From: Misgurnus anguillicaudatus
Taxonomy: Eukaryota; Chordata; Actinopteri; Cypriniformes; Cobitidae
NCBI RefSeq assembly: GCF_027580225.2
Contig: NC_073358.2
Coordinates: forward strand, 11,796,501-11,860,500
Reading direction: 5' to 3'
Length of the DNA stretch: 64,000 bases
The notes below the pieces were generated by a model. The model saw nothing but the letters and a program-made list of their open reading frames with translations. It had not been told where the DNA came from and did no database searches. Positions 25,501 to 35,016 of this stretch are shown here, piece by piece. The translations under genes were made by a program, and so were the position numbers. Position 1 is the first letter of the stretch; the number at the start of each line of letters is the position of its first letter.

Positions 25501-25880
25501 ACCTTAAAGTGGAGAAGGTTGAGAACCCCTGATGTAAAGTTATGACATGGTTTAATTATCATCCTTCTCCAAATGCTAGTAATGATATTCTGGACGGCAT
25601 ATTTAAAACACATGTTGCCACTATATATGCCACTCTATGTCCTAATCATAATTGTAACATCTAAAATATGTAATATAAATAGTTATGTTTTAGTTTGTGT
25701 TTCACTTAGAACTTTGTCTTTGTGTTTCAGCTTCATCTTCGGTTAATTGCTGAGCACCCGGACCTGATGGAGGAGGCAGAGAGTGTGTCTCAACAAGTGA
25801 AGGAGTCGTGGCTTTCCCTGCAAACACTTTTACACCAAAACCTCTGTTTATTGTCTTATATCAAGAGCGCACTGCTTTAG
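1421..25880 (+). CDS. wdr36: WDR36 / UTP21, small-subunit processome WD-repeat protein (complete, 23 coding exons)
   Basis: Exons: 1421-1573, 3265-3292, 3652-3752, 3926-4043, 4158-4290, 7072-7126, 7327-7459, 7656-7831, 7935-8055, 8158-8223, 8339-8422, 9129-9283, 9355-9469, 9568-9733, 14620-14728, 20850-20929, 21352-21459, 21967-22064, 22513-22658, 22753-22869, 23260-23341, 23454-23641, 25731-25880. They sum to 2682 nt (893 residues plus stop) with every splice phase consistent and all junctions GT/AG. The protein carries the [17 protein letters not shown] start of the family, two seven-bladed WD40 propellers (about residues 30-635; for example GHIGLWDL near 251 and IRTWDLPSG near 590), a lysine-rich loop near 366, an acidic linker near 667-680, and the C-terminal Utp21 domain (about 685-893, ending YIKSALL). 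Known role: nucleolar U3 snoRNP/SSU-processome subunit for 18S rRNA maturation. The start matches the shorter human isoform and has G at -3. No lesion is seen. Confidence 0.97.
2333..2708. repeat. TIR element, ATAGACC family copy 1 (376 bp)
   Basis: Left end ATAGACCCCTTCA and right end TGAAGGGGTCTAT are inverted copies. The element is non-coding and lies in WDR36 intron 1. Two elements at 55923-56318 and 59757-60566 share the ATAGACC...GGTCTAT termini but have different interiors. Confidence 0.7.
3348..3570. repeat. Short TIR element, family A copy 2 (diverged)
   Basis: It aligns by eye along its length with 221-459: a GGGCGATTTCCTGGACAGG start, a shared TCTTAAAATA...ATCA core, and an end reading CCCTGTGCAGGAAAATTGC. 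It is the most diverged of the three copies and lies in WDR36 intron 2. Confidence 0.6.
3804..3905 (+). repeat. SINE 3' tail fragment
   Basis: The run TGTGGATAAAAGCGTC followed by AATGCATGCATGTAAATA is the usual 3' tail of a fish tRNA-derived SINE (compare the minus-strand copy at 45103-45251). Only the tail and part of the body remain, just before WDR36 exon 4. Confidence 0.45.
4581..5839. mobile_element. Non-autonomous DNA transposon with internal tandem duplication
   Basis: Termini TAATAGAGGGTATGCAT and ATGCATACCCTCTATTA are inverted copies. The interior holds two tandem copies of a segment of about 430-480 bp (about 4809-5237 and 5242-5720), both containing TTACTTGAGTAAAAGTATGT and GATAGTGACCCTAGCAACTT. 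A short open stretch near 4597-4740 looks like a decayed captured exon rather than a host gene. It lies in WDR36 intron 5. Confidence 0.7.
6040..6329. repeat. TIR element, GTAGGCCAACCC family (about 290 bp)
   Basis: Left end TATTTTTGTAGGCCAACCCG and right end GTGTTAGCCTACAAAAATA are imperfect inverted copies. The left end recurs at 38738-38766 in CAMK4 intron 1, so this is a dispersed family. It lies in WDR36 intron 5. Confidence 0.6.
6518..6845. repeat. Dispersed fish repeat (SINE/LINE-tail type)
   Basis: The stretch starts TCAATTCAATTTATTTATTG followed by ATAGCGCTTTTCACAATTG and GCAAAGCAGCTTTACATGA, a start common to many teleost interspersed repeats, and continues with CCCCTAGGAGAAAACCCGG. 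The class is not certain. It lies in WDR36 intron 5. Confidence 0.5.
10913..12198 (+). mobile_element. piggyBac-type non-autonomous transposon with TTAA target duplication
   Basis: The element starts CCCTTAAACAGGCA and ends TGCCTGTTTAAGGG, flanked by TTAA at 10909-10912 and 12199-12202. A TTAA target with CCC...GGG ends is the hallmark of the piggyBac superfamily. A short acidic N-terminal remnant (11525-11593: [13 protein letters not shown] then a stop) resembles the acidic start of piggyBac transposases; the rest of the gene is gone. It is inserted in the 3' half of a Tc1 transposase gene. Confidence 0.88.
12895..13752. mobile_element. Non-autonomous TIR transposon (858 bp), superfamily not assigned
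   Basis: Perfect inverted ends GAAGAGTTTGGTTCCAAAAC and GTTTTGGAACCAAACTCTTC are flanked by ATTT at 12891-12894 and 13753-13756. The interior repeats phrases such as CGCAATAAATCCAT and is non-coding. A 4-bp duplication with these ends does not fit the commonest superfamilies. It is nested in the Tc1 copy at 10338-13904. Confidence 0.8.
13905..14619. other. Rest of WDR36 intron 14, nothing recognised
   Basis: AT-rich intronic sequence between the Tc1 element and exon 15. No gene, RNA or clear repeat boundary was found. Confidence 0.5.
15883..16843. mobile_element. hAT-type non-autonomous transposon (961 bp) with 8-bp duplication
   Basis: It starts TAGGGCTGGGCGATATGACC and ends TTATCGCCCAGGACTA, with the 8-bp direct repeat ATTGATAG at 15875-15882 and 16844-16851. 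Subterminal ATTATCG/CGATAAT motifs occur at both ends, as hAT transposases need. No transposase ORF remains. It lies in WDR36 intron 15. Confidence 0.88.
17753..17960. repeat. Dispersed repeat, also at 57268-57370
   Basis: The segment with AGAAAATTTCCATAAAATTG, GTAAATGTTCTGGGATC and GGACCTAGTAAT recurs with small changes at 57268-57370 in CAMK4 intron 4. Full boundaries are unclear. It lies in WDR36 intron 15. Confidence 0.5.
18025..18472. repeat. About 450-bp dispersed repeat, copy 1
   Basis: The block from TTCTGTATGTGAATTTTGAT through GGTGTGGGAACCCTG matches 41217-41713 along nearly its whole length, with small indels (copy 2 holds an extra GTTTCCTGAGAAGGGAACGA). No coding capacity or terminal repeats are seen. 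It lies in WDR36 intron 15. Confidence 0.75.
18944..20626. mobile_element. TIR element split by a nested hAT element
   Basis: The left end GCCGTTTCTCAATATGCG and the right end (inverse GCCGTTTCTCAATACCAAG) are inverted copies. Phrases such as CTGTACTTG and GACTTGTG recur near both ends. The middle is taken up by the hAT element at 19185-20548; without it and one duplication the element is about 310 bp. It lies in WDR36 intron 15. Confidence 0.7.
19185..20548. mobile_element. hAT-type non-autonomous transposon (1364 bp), nested
   Basis: Ends TAGGGATGGGCA and TGCCCATCCCTA are inverted, with the exact 8-bp direct repeat CTTCCGAG at 19177-19184 and 20549-20556. Subterminal ATATTCGAATATTCG motifs appear at both ends. 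No intact transposase is visible. It sits inside the element at 18944-20626. Confidence 0.88.
23031..23193. mobile_element. Short hAT-like MITE (163 bp)
   Basis: It starts CAGGGGTTCCCAAACTTG and ends CAGTTTGAAAACTCCTG, with flanks GTTTACTC and GTATACTC (an 8-bp duplication with one mismatch). It lies in WDR36 intron 20. Confidence 0.72.
23932..25136 (+). mobile_element. Tc1/mariner transposon, family 1 copy 2 (deleted, dead)
   Basis: The ends match the copy at 10338-13904 (AGTGAGGAAAATAAG start, TCACTG end). The transposase reads on the + strand from 24179 ([19 protein letters not shown], then helix-turn-helix sequence), shifts frame near 24313-24390, continues to WSDETK near 24630-24650 and is then broken by further frameshifts and deletions. 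It keeps uninterrupted versions of both sites where copy 1 was invaded: GTATTAAG near 24780 and CAAATACTTATTTGC near 24945. It lies in WDR36 intron 22. Confidence 0.9.
24179..24732 (+). pseudogene. Tc1 transposase fragments
   Basis: Two overlapping frames (24179-24391 and 24313-24732) carry the paired-like DNA-binding region and the start of the catalytic domain with the first aspartate (WSDETK). A frameshift separates them and the C-terminal DDE residues are lost. This is a decayed part of the element at 23932-25136. Confidence 0.85.
25272..25535. repeat. Possible short hAT-like repeat
   Basis: The right part reads GTTGAGAACCCCTGA, the inverse of the common hAT-MITE start CAGGGGTTCTCAAC, and the left part has GGGGGCCCACTAGGGGACC. 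Boundaries and duplication are not clear. It lies in WDR36 intron 22. Confidence 0.4.
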
Positions 25881-26686
25881 AGTTCATTTTTGTGTTCTAG
25901 GTCGTTTTCATTTATACAAATATTTTTATATGTTTGTATCATACTGAATTTTCTTGCCTTATACTGGTAACAAATTAAAAGTATGTGAATGTGTATTTGT
26001 GTTTTTTACTTGAGATTATAGTTTGGGAAGAGGACATGTAACCGTGGCGAACATATAGTACTGTGCAAAAGTCACCACCAGACTTGTTGTGTTAGAAGTT
26101 TAAATGTCCATACATATTTATTTTTCAATCTATTTTTATTTTAAAATTTAAAAATTTCATGACTAAATGTCGTCTTTAGGCATCGTCTGTGTTTAGTGTT
26201 ACTGCTCTTGGCACTAAACACATCTTAAGCATTTTTGAGCAGAATAAAGTAAAAAGACTAATTTCTTTAAAATTAGAAATTAGGATTTAATTTTATTTAG
26301 GTTTATGAGATCCTGCAGTTTCCTGCTTTTGCTCAAGTGGAAGGGGAGTTTACCCTAAAAACTTGACACATCAGTTTACATTTGTATACAGTTTTTAATG
26401 CTATATACACATTTTCTGTATTTCCTAGATATATTCTTTTAAAGAGACTGAGATACAATTATATATGATCGCTATAACATTGCAAAAACAACAATCTAAT
26501 TCTGGCATGGCGGCTCAAGACTTTTGCACAGTACTGTATATATTGATGGTTCTCTATTGTGGTCCTAGAAGCCCACAGTACAGCATGTTTTGTCTATTTT
26601 CTTATCTAACAGATCATGGCTCTTTCTACCCACTGATGATTTATATCAGATTTGTTAAATATGGAAGACTAAATAAGGAATTTAAA

Positions 26687-26922
26687 GGGGTGGTTTCCCG
26701 GACAGAGATTAGACTAGTCCTAAACTAAAATGAATGTAAGCTGTCCAAACTGAAAACAACTTGCACTGACATATCTTAAAATACATAAGCACCCTTTTTT
26801 TGCTGAAAAAGTGCACACCAGTAATTTTTTTAGTAAGGCATGTTTGTTAAAACATGTTATATTTACTAATTAAACCAAGGCCTAGGCCTGGCTTAAACTA
26901 ATCCCTGTCCAGGAAACCACCC
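26687..26922. repeat. Short TIR element, family A copy 3
   Basis: Starts GGGGTGGTTTCCCGGACAG and ends CTGTCCAGGAAACCACCC, and matches 221-459 across its whole length, including GCACTGACATATCTTAAAAT. Confidence 0.75.
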
Positions 26923-28229
26923 AAAAATATACAGGGCTGTGAGATCACAGGATAAATAGTCCTTAGTGGCAGGCATGTAAACCAGAGCTCATCTTGCATG
27001 AATTTAATTGTTTTAGCCTTTTCATGTAAAAATGAGTTTTACTGTATGTATGAAATTTAGGTTCACAGGCATTTTAAAAGAGTGACCACATGACATATGA
27101 ACTATGGACATGTTCCACTAACATAATTGGCAAAAAGTGTCACATATTTCTTTAAATTATTTGGCTGAATGTGTTTTCAACCACCAAAAATCCCCTAGTC
27201 TCTCAGATGTTAATACTGCAGTCCCATAGCAAAAATTATTCTACATGCTCTCCTGTTTTTTTTTAGCAATCGTTTGTAGTGCTTGTTTTTTGTTTGAACA
27301 GATACTGAACAGATGGGTCTCTCTGTGTGGGAGCCAGAGCTTTCCTGCTCTGCTTGAGCTTTAAGTATGACCAGTCCTGCAGGCCAATATGGACCCAGTG
27401 TGGATGGTTTTCAGATCCTTTCCTTGTCATTGGTAGAGGAATAATTATTATTTAGGGATGCACATGCTATTATTCAGTTGGGGAACGATGAAAGATGAGA
27501 CTAAAAGTACATGTTTAATTTTAATTTAAATACGTTTTCTTATTTTAATTTTTTAATAAAACATTCTGGTGGTTTAGAAAGTATTTGCACAGCCGTTACC
27601 TATATACGGTGGTATTACATGGAACAGTTAAGTATTTATTTATACACAATCTCTAATGCAACTTAAAAATGAAAGAGCATTTAACCGTTATACTAAAATA
27701 CACATCTTCTGCATATTTTACTCAAAAGTGGAAATACTGTCATCATTTAATCAAGTTGTTAGAAACCTTTATACATTTCTTCTGCTAAAAAATGACATTT
27801 TGAGCAATGTTTGTAACCATTTTTTTCCTACTATAGAAGTCAAATGTACTCATTGATTGATTACAGAAATCTTGTGTTCAGCAGAACATTTTTATAAAAA
27901 AAAATGTGCAACTTGAGGGTGGGTAAATGATGACAGAATTTTTCTATGTGAACTATCCCTTTAATTTTCATAAAAATAATGTTTAAAAATACATGTATGT
28001 AAAATGAAAATATTAAGTTAAATGTAGTTGTGTCCGGATGAATATATAGGCCTATCCCATACATTCTTCACATAGGATTCCCTACACGAGCTGATTGACG
28101 CGTCAAGTCTGTCAATTCAGATATTGTTAATTAAGATTTAAAATTATGAAAATTAGCAATTTTGTTTATCATTTGGAATAACAGTAGTGTACTGGATGTA
28201 CGGAAATTGAACTGGAGAGTACTATGTTA

Positions 28230-28528
28230 TGTAATAGCGTACCGTGACGTCCACTGAATCCAGGTAAAATCACACACACAGCCTCCTACAGTAAGCGCCC
28301 TACATAGGCGACAGTAAGACCCAGTGGAAGCCTCGTGCAGACTCCGAGAGCGACAGGACAACCGCGATCCACTGATGCTACACGTCCACCTCAGGGAAGC
28401 ACATTACATACAGGTAATGTTCAGATTATGTTTATTAACGTCTCTTCAGAACGCGTCTCTGATTTCCTCGTGATTTTTAGTATAGTGGTGTTGTTATCTG
28501 TGCAGATCTGCGCTGCTCCGATACTGAG
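28230..28528 (+). promoter_or_regulatory. Putative CAMK4 promoter and 5' UTR with a short UTR intron
   Basis: CpG-containing sequence just upstream of the CAMK4 start. A near-consensus CRE, TGACGTCC, is at 28245-28252. A donor (CAG|gtaatg, 28413/28414) and an acceptor (tgtgcag, ending 28505) would remove a 92-bp intron from the 5' UTR. This is sequence-pattern evidence only. Confidence 0.4.
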
Positions 28529-31500
28529 ATGCTGAAAGTGACCATGCCCGCCTCCAGAACCGCTCCTGAATACTGGATCGACGGATCCAAAAAAGAGACG
28601 CTGGCGGACTTTTATGAGCTCGAGTCTGAATTGGGACGGTAAGCGGAGGTGCTGCTGTATTGGGCTGGATGTGGTGCTTGAGAAATCATCTGCTTTTTAA
28701 ATGATATGCGGTTTAAAAACGGTATGCGCTGCTTGGACCCCCAGCATAGTTGCATATCGCGTAAATTAAGCTCGCTTTAATAGCGTGGTTTTGATTAATT
28801 CGTATAGCTTTCAAATGAGAGAGTAAACAGCATTTTGGTGACATGAAGGATTGTGGTTGGGTTATGGAAACTAGAAAAACGTAAACATTGCAAATTAAGT
28901 AAGATGAATGAAGATGCTATCTACACTATCTAATATTTCTCACTCCAAATGTGTGTTGGATGGTTTTATTATTAATACACGAGCTGTATTGAATGGTTAT
29001 TTTTGTTGTACATTGACAAATGTAGTCAACACTACAACCTTGTAGACACCTGGTATATCCCATTGTATAAAACATTGTGTTACATTGTAATTATTGTATT
29101 GGATTTCATACAAAGCCTCATACTTTTTGTCCCCCATTATGAATAATTCCTAAATGCTTCTCTGAAATATTTTTTTTACAACACTCATCATTTAAAGCAA
29201 GGCTCGCTGATGGCATTATTCTAAACCCAAGTGATAAACTGAGGGAGTGTTTACGTTTCCTTGTATTCATTTGTCACTAAGCAATAAGTGTAACAGGAGA
29301 GGGCAGACTCAAAGGTGTCTGCTATGTTAGTATTTGATTAACAAATCAAACAAACTTCATATTGACTGACAGTATTAAATTTAAATTCCACATACCCAGA
29401 AACAGTGTAGCCTACTTGAGACCGTTGTAAGTCTTTTTTTTTGATGGTTTCGGTCTTGTCTCAGTCTTATAAGCCTTTGTACTCAGTCTTGTCTTGGTCT
29501 CAGACTAAGGGTAGGGAGTGTGTCCGGATGCCAACAAAGCAGCGCAGACTGTGAGGTCCGCCGACATTGCCAGCATGCCCTGACACACCAGACATCGGCC
29601 AAGTAGCACATTTGTTCTGTGCCTGCATGAGATGAAAGAACTTTCCGTACTAGCAGGTGGAAGTAGTTGGTATTCCTTACTCAAAATGGAAAACCAGAAG
29701 AGATGGTGACTGCTGTGACACAAACCATAAACAAAGCAGTGCTCACTTACCAGTTTCACACAAATCTCGGATTCATGTTATATCCCTAATTTCTTATGGG
29801 CTATATCTTTTTAAAATATTCACAAATTGGAATGAAAGATGAAAAATTAGACGAGTGTTCTGTGATGTTCCCTCTTTATTTTGTCGTTTGCTTCACTTCC
29901 GTTTTTCTCCTTGTGCCCTAGTTAGCTATGCCGAATAACCAATCAGAATGAAGTGCCATCGTTGATTTGGCATGCTGAATCTGAAAAAAGGCAAGTGACA
30001 CACTTTTGGGGGTAAAATTGTATAAAACAATAACTGGAGTGATATCACTAAATTGCCAGTTCATTGTCCGTATAATTTTTTGACAATTTGTAGATTGTTC
30101 TGCATCAAATGCAGTTAATAACTTATTCCTAGTTTTATTTCTTTTGTTTAGTGCTGTGCTGGGTCAGAAATAAATCAGATATTGTATATTGTAGCTGTTT
30201 ACACAAATATGAGGACGATAAACAAAGTTAACATTATGTGACTTAATTTTAGATAAAATTTTAAACACACGTTTCAGCAATGAAAACTGTTTCAAAGAAA
30301 TCCATAGCAGAACTGTTTCAAAGGATTTTGGTGAATTATTTTATTATGAATGTTTGGAGGTTGGATCTTTTAGATGATTTTGAGGCATTCTGGTCTGTTC
30401 ATGGTCTTTACTCAGTCTCCCCCTGCCTTGGTTTTGACTCATGAGGCAATGTCTTCGGAAGCATGAAGGCAGCTCCGGGAAACGCATTCGGACAACCTTC
30501 ATAGGCATCGTAATGGAATTCTGTTTGAAATTATGCTAGAAATGCAATCAAAAGATGTAAAAAGTGCAAATGTAACTTTATTTAGACTTAATTTGTGATC
30601 CAGCGCTTTATTGGCCGCCAATTTATTTTTTCGAACTCGACCAGGCTCGGCCAATCACATTCCATGCGCACACACACGCATAGAATTGTGGGACAAGAGG
30701 ATAAAGAACAGGTTTAATTGCCATTGATAATGAGATGGTTGTTTAGTGTCTTTGGACTGGGCAAAGATCAGTGTGTAGGAGGGGGAACATTCATCGATCT
30801 GTGATGGGTGGGATATGAATGGTTGCTGAGTGTCCTATAACGTCTGTACTTTCTAGACACTTTGGGCCATTGTCCAACATGGAAAGGACACTCGCCTTTA
30901 GTTGGAATGATGCCATAAACAAATTGTTTTGGCACAATTCTATAGTAAAATGTTATTCTGCTATTGTATGGCAATATGCATTTGAAACAGGAACATTGTT
31001 TACCTTTCTTCTGTATATTTTGTGTAGTTTTAAGTTAAAAGAAGATTAACAAAGCCAAATCATGAGGCGTTATAGAATTATAAAGGTGTTGAAAAAGCTC
31101 AGGAGGCTTTATGCCCGATACTGAGTCTAATTTTAGGAAGAAATCCCATGGCATGCAAGAATCTGCACACATTAAAGTGAAACACTTGCATATGGAGCTA
31201 GGACAGTCTGCCCTGCAATAACAAAGACAAGCAAAGTTTTTCATCCGCTCAGCAAAGAGTGATTTGTATTTCTTGGCACTTAAAAGATAAATTCAGTTAA
31301 TCTAATGAATCTTGGAATAAATGAATCACATACATCTTGGCTGACAGGAGTGTATTATATCTGTTGATGGGATTGCTTAAGGCAGCACTTGGGCACAACA
31401 TTGTAAATAAAACCAGATTTTTAAATTTTTTGATGAAGAGAGTGAGCTTGCCTTTGGAAAACCTGCAGTCAAGATGCTGAGTGAGTGGTTATTTTTTGGG

Positions 31501-34500
31501 GTGTGGCCCCCCTTGTGTAGGGTGCATCCCTTGTGCCCCCAAAGAAAATTGATGACATAAAACATTCTAAAACTTAAAATTGGAACTAAAACATATTAAA
31601 GTTCCTGTAAAGTCAGATATTAAATGTAGGGGTGTAACGATTAACCGTGCAAATGCGCGTTTTCTTAATTAATGAATTTGAATGAATTACGGTGAAATCC
31701 AGGCACATCCGAACACCAGGGGGCGCTCCCATGCAGAAACTCCCTTTGTGCCACACGAATGCTATTCCAGGAAATGTCTACAGGAATATTTATATCACTG
31801 TTCTTCAAATTGTTTCAGGTATTTTCATGATAATAAAGAATATTTTAAATGAATTTGTTTAACAAGTGTTGCTTTTTTAAATGCACGTTATAAACGACTC
31901 CGACTCGTTATGATTTTAGATTGATAAGGACTTCCTACTGACCAAATGCCATAGTACACGCACAAGATGTGCATGAAACAAAGAATCGCAGCCTTGCGAT
32001 TCAGAGTCGATTTCCGACAGGCATTTTCAATGGGACACATGGTTGAATCGTTACATCCCTAATTAAATGTGTTCTGAGTTTGTCACACTACAGAAAAATG
32101 TGTTATTAACCACCCAACCAAATTTGAATGCTGAAAAAAAGGGCAAGTAAATAAAAGAAGTTATCAAAATCCTAAAAATAGGCAGCATTCTCTTCTGTCA
32201 GGTGTTGGGGGCGTGTCCACTGTTGGCACTGAAACCACGCCTACTTGCAACCTGGGGTGCGTTTCCCGATCAACGACGTAACTCGCTACTGAACCACCAT
32301 AGTGCTATGCATAGTTGGAGAAACTAACTAGCTTGTCACGACTGTTTCTTGCAAACCACAAAAGTTTGCGATGCAGCTTGCGAATGTTTGTTTGAACTAT
32401 GGTTTCGGGAAACACCAAATCGTTGAACTTTGTCAGTAACGATGAAACTTACGACAGTAGTTGGCTAACGATGCTTCTGGGAAACGCACCCCTGAATGGA
32501 TGCTCGCGATTGTGTTAGGGAAGGGTCCATGCGCAGTGGCTCAAGTGCATCATTGAGACACCATTTTAACCCCGTCTAAATAATCCTGAACACAGAAATG
32601 TTGAAAAACGATTTAATGATCTAACTCTGCAATTCAGTACTACATAGTTTTGTCATACTTTAGTTCTAGTCATAGTTTAGTATTACATAGGGCCCTATCA
32701 TACACCCAGTCTTTTGCTAGTTTCAACCTGGCGCAATCATAATTTTCACGTTTAGCGCCACATTGTTAAAATTTCAAATGCATTTGTGCCCAATTTTGCA
32801 CTCATTGGTGTGTTCAGACGCATTGTTGGTGCGTTGCTATTTTGAAGGCAACTAAAATATACTATGCCATTGACCAAATAAAACCTGGTCCAAAGTTTAA
32901 AGTCAATGGCGCAATATTGTTTTTGTTATTTAATGAGCATATTAGTAATATGCAGCTATAAACGGGACAGCAACGAGCAATTGCTTATTACACACATGGA
33001 TGCGCAGCAGCACACAAACATGTTTAAATATAAAAATTAAAAGATTAAAATGTAAAAGATTATTAACTCTTGGACATAAATGAGGACCGATTATGAGACG
33101 TTAGAATAAAGCTGCTTCACCTGTAGCCTGGTAAGTAATTAAATGTTTTCCTTTACACAAATGCAGATATTGCATCTATTTTCTATTTTAATGTGCATTT
33201 TTTAAATGCAACCCCATGGATTTATTGTATATGATGGCTGTGTACCTCTGGATATGGTGAGATAAGACCCTTTTTTGTCCAAGTGCTGAAACGGCTCTCC
33301 ATACGTTTGCAAATTCTTTATCTCTTGTTTGTTACAAAGTATTTTTAGAGTACAAACCTTCTCTTGCATATTTGTAAATAATTTTTTGAGATTACACTGA
33401 TCATTATGTAGGCTATCCATTTACAGCAATTAAAAGCCTGCTATTTTAACTTCCATGACTGAAAGAAAATGACTTTTAAAGGTTTTATTACAAAAAAAAT
33501 CACAATTTCAATACAAATGAACACAATGCAATTTTTTAACATCAATCTTAAACTGGTGGTCTTCTTCCTCCACTTAGTTTTTCAGTTTACAAATTCCGCC
33601 ATCTTAATAAGGAATTGGCATGGCGTGAGCGCAACTGGCTTTTAAAGGGGATTAGAGCTGAGACTCTCATTGGTTTATTGCATGTTACACCCAAATCACA
33701 CCCATTACTCATTACGAGAATAGGAACAACCCTTTTAGGTTGTGCGCTTGGCGCACAAACAATTTTTCCCATCTTTAAATTATCAAAAGTGGATTCGGAC
33801 ATGACTGTACACCGTGCACTTTAGATCATTTGCTTAGATCATTAAAATAGGGCCCATAGTTTTTTTGTTGGTTTTTTTTTTGGCCTTTTTTGGCGGACAT
33901 TTATAATGTGTTTAGAAAAAATTTTCAAGATTAACTTTACAGAGACTTTAAATTATACATTGTAGTGCTGTTGGTTTGTAGCCTTATTTTTCTGAGTTCT
34001 AAGTACACAGAATTTATGATAAATTAATGAATTTTATAAAATGTCATAAAACTAGGGGTTCCCGGCACAAAATCACAGCCCCCAGTTTGAGAACCACTGT
34101 GCAAGGTTGTTCTGTCAGCGCATGGCTATATAGTTGCTACGGTGTTTTGGGTGGTTGCTAGGGCATTGTTAAGGAGTTCTGGGTGGTCACTACGGTTGTT
34201 GTTTGCTGGCCCAAGTCAAAAGGACCAACCTTCTTTGTGATAATCAGATGTTTAGATATGGCTCTAACAACTCAAATGGCAGGTCAGTCTGAGGTATCAT
34301 TAATGTTGACAAGTTAGATACTTAGGGTTAGAAATGACCACATTTCTAAGTATGACCAATAATATTAATGTTTGCCTTAGCAAGCACAGCTAATAATGGT
34401 ATGTTTGTTTGCTTTAGATCAAGATATCCCAAAGACGTGAAACAAACATCATAAGTACAATTTAAAGACATAAGAACGTTTTAGAGGCTTTTAAAGGCTT

Positions 34501-34941
34501 AAGAGATATGAAAGGATAACATTTGTTAATATTATCATCTCATAGCAGGCTTGTGTAAATGGGGCCAGATGCAAACCACCCAGGTCCTGAAGAAGGCAGA
34601 GCAGGCTGAGTAATGAAGCCTACCATACTCCCTAGAGAGCTCCTCTTCCTCCCTCACACTAACACACATACACTCTCTCAGTCTCCACTGTGATTATATA
34701 ATGCTCAGAAAGTAGAAAGCAGAAACAGGAGCAGCTTGTGTAACATACACTTCTACACTCACTCAGTCAGCTGTGCATTAAAATGCACCAGAAAGATACA
34801 GCTGAAGAATTCATTTGAGCGTTTTGTAGTGCAGAAAACCAGAAGAAGAAGATTTTATGCAGTAGAGAAAACAGAAGAAATAGGTCACATACAATTTAGT
34901 GTATTAGCAAAAATTTGATACAATTTATAGTTTTTACAATG

Positions 34942-35016
<75 letters not shown>

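Larger units (their letters stand above)
25881..28528. other. WDR36-CAMK4 intergenic region
   Basis: The WDR36 3' UTR continues past 25880 with a variant signal AATTAAA near 25974. The rest is AT-rich; apart from the family A repeat at 26687-26922 no gene or RNA was recognised until the CpG-richer CAMK4 promoter (about 28230-28528). Confidence 0.55.
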
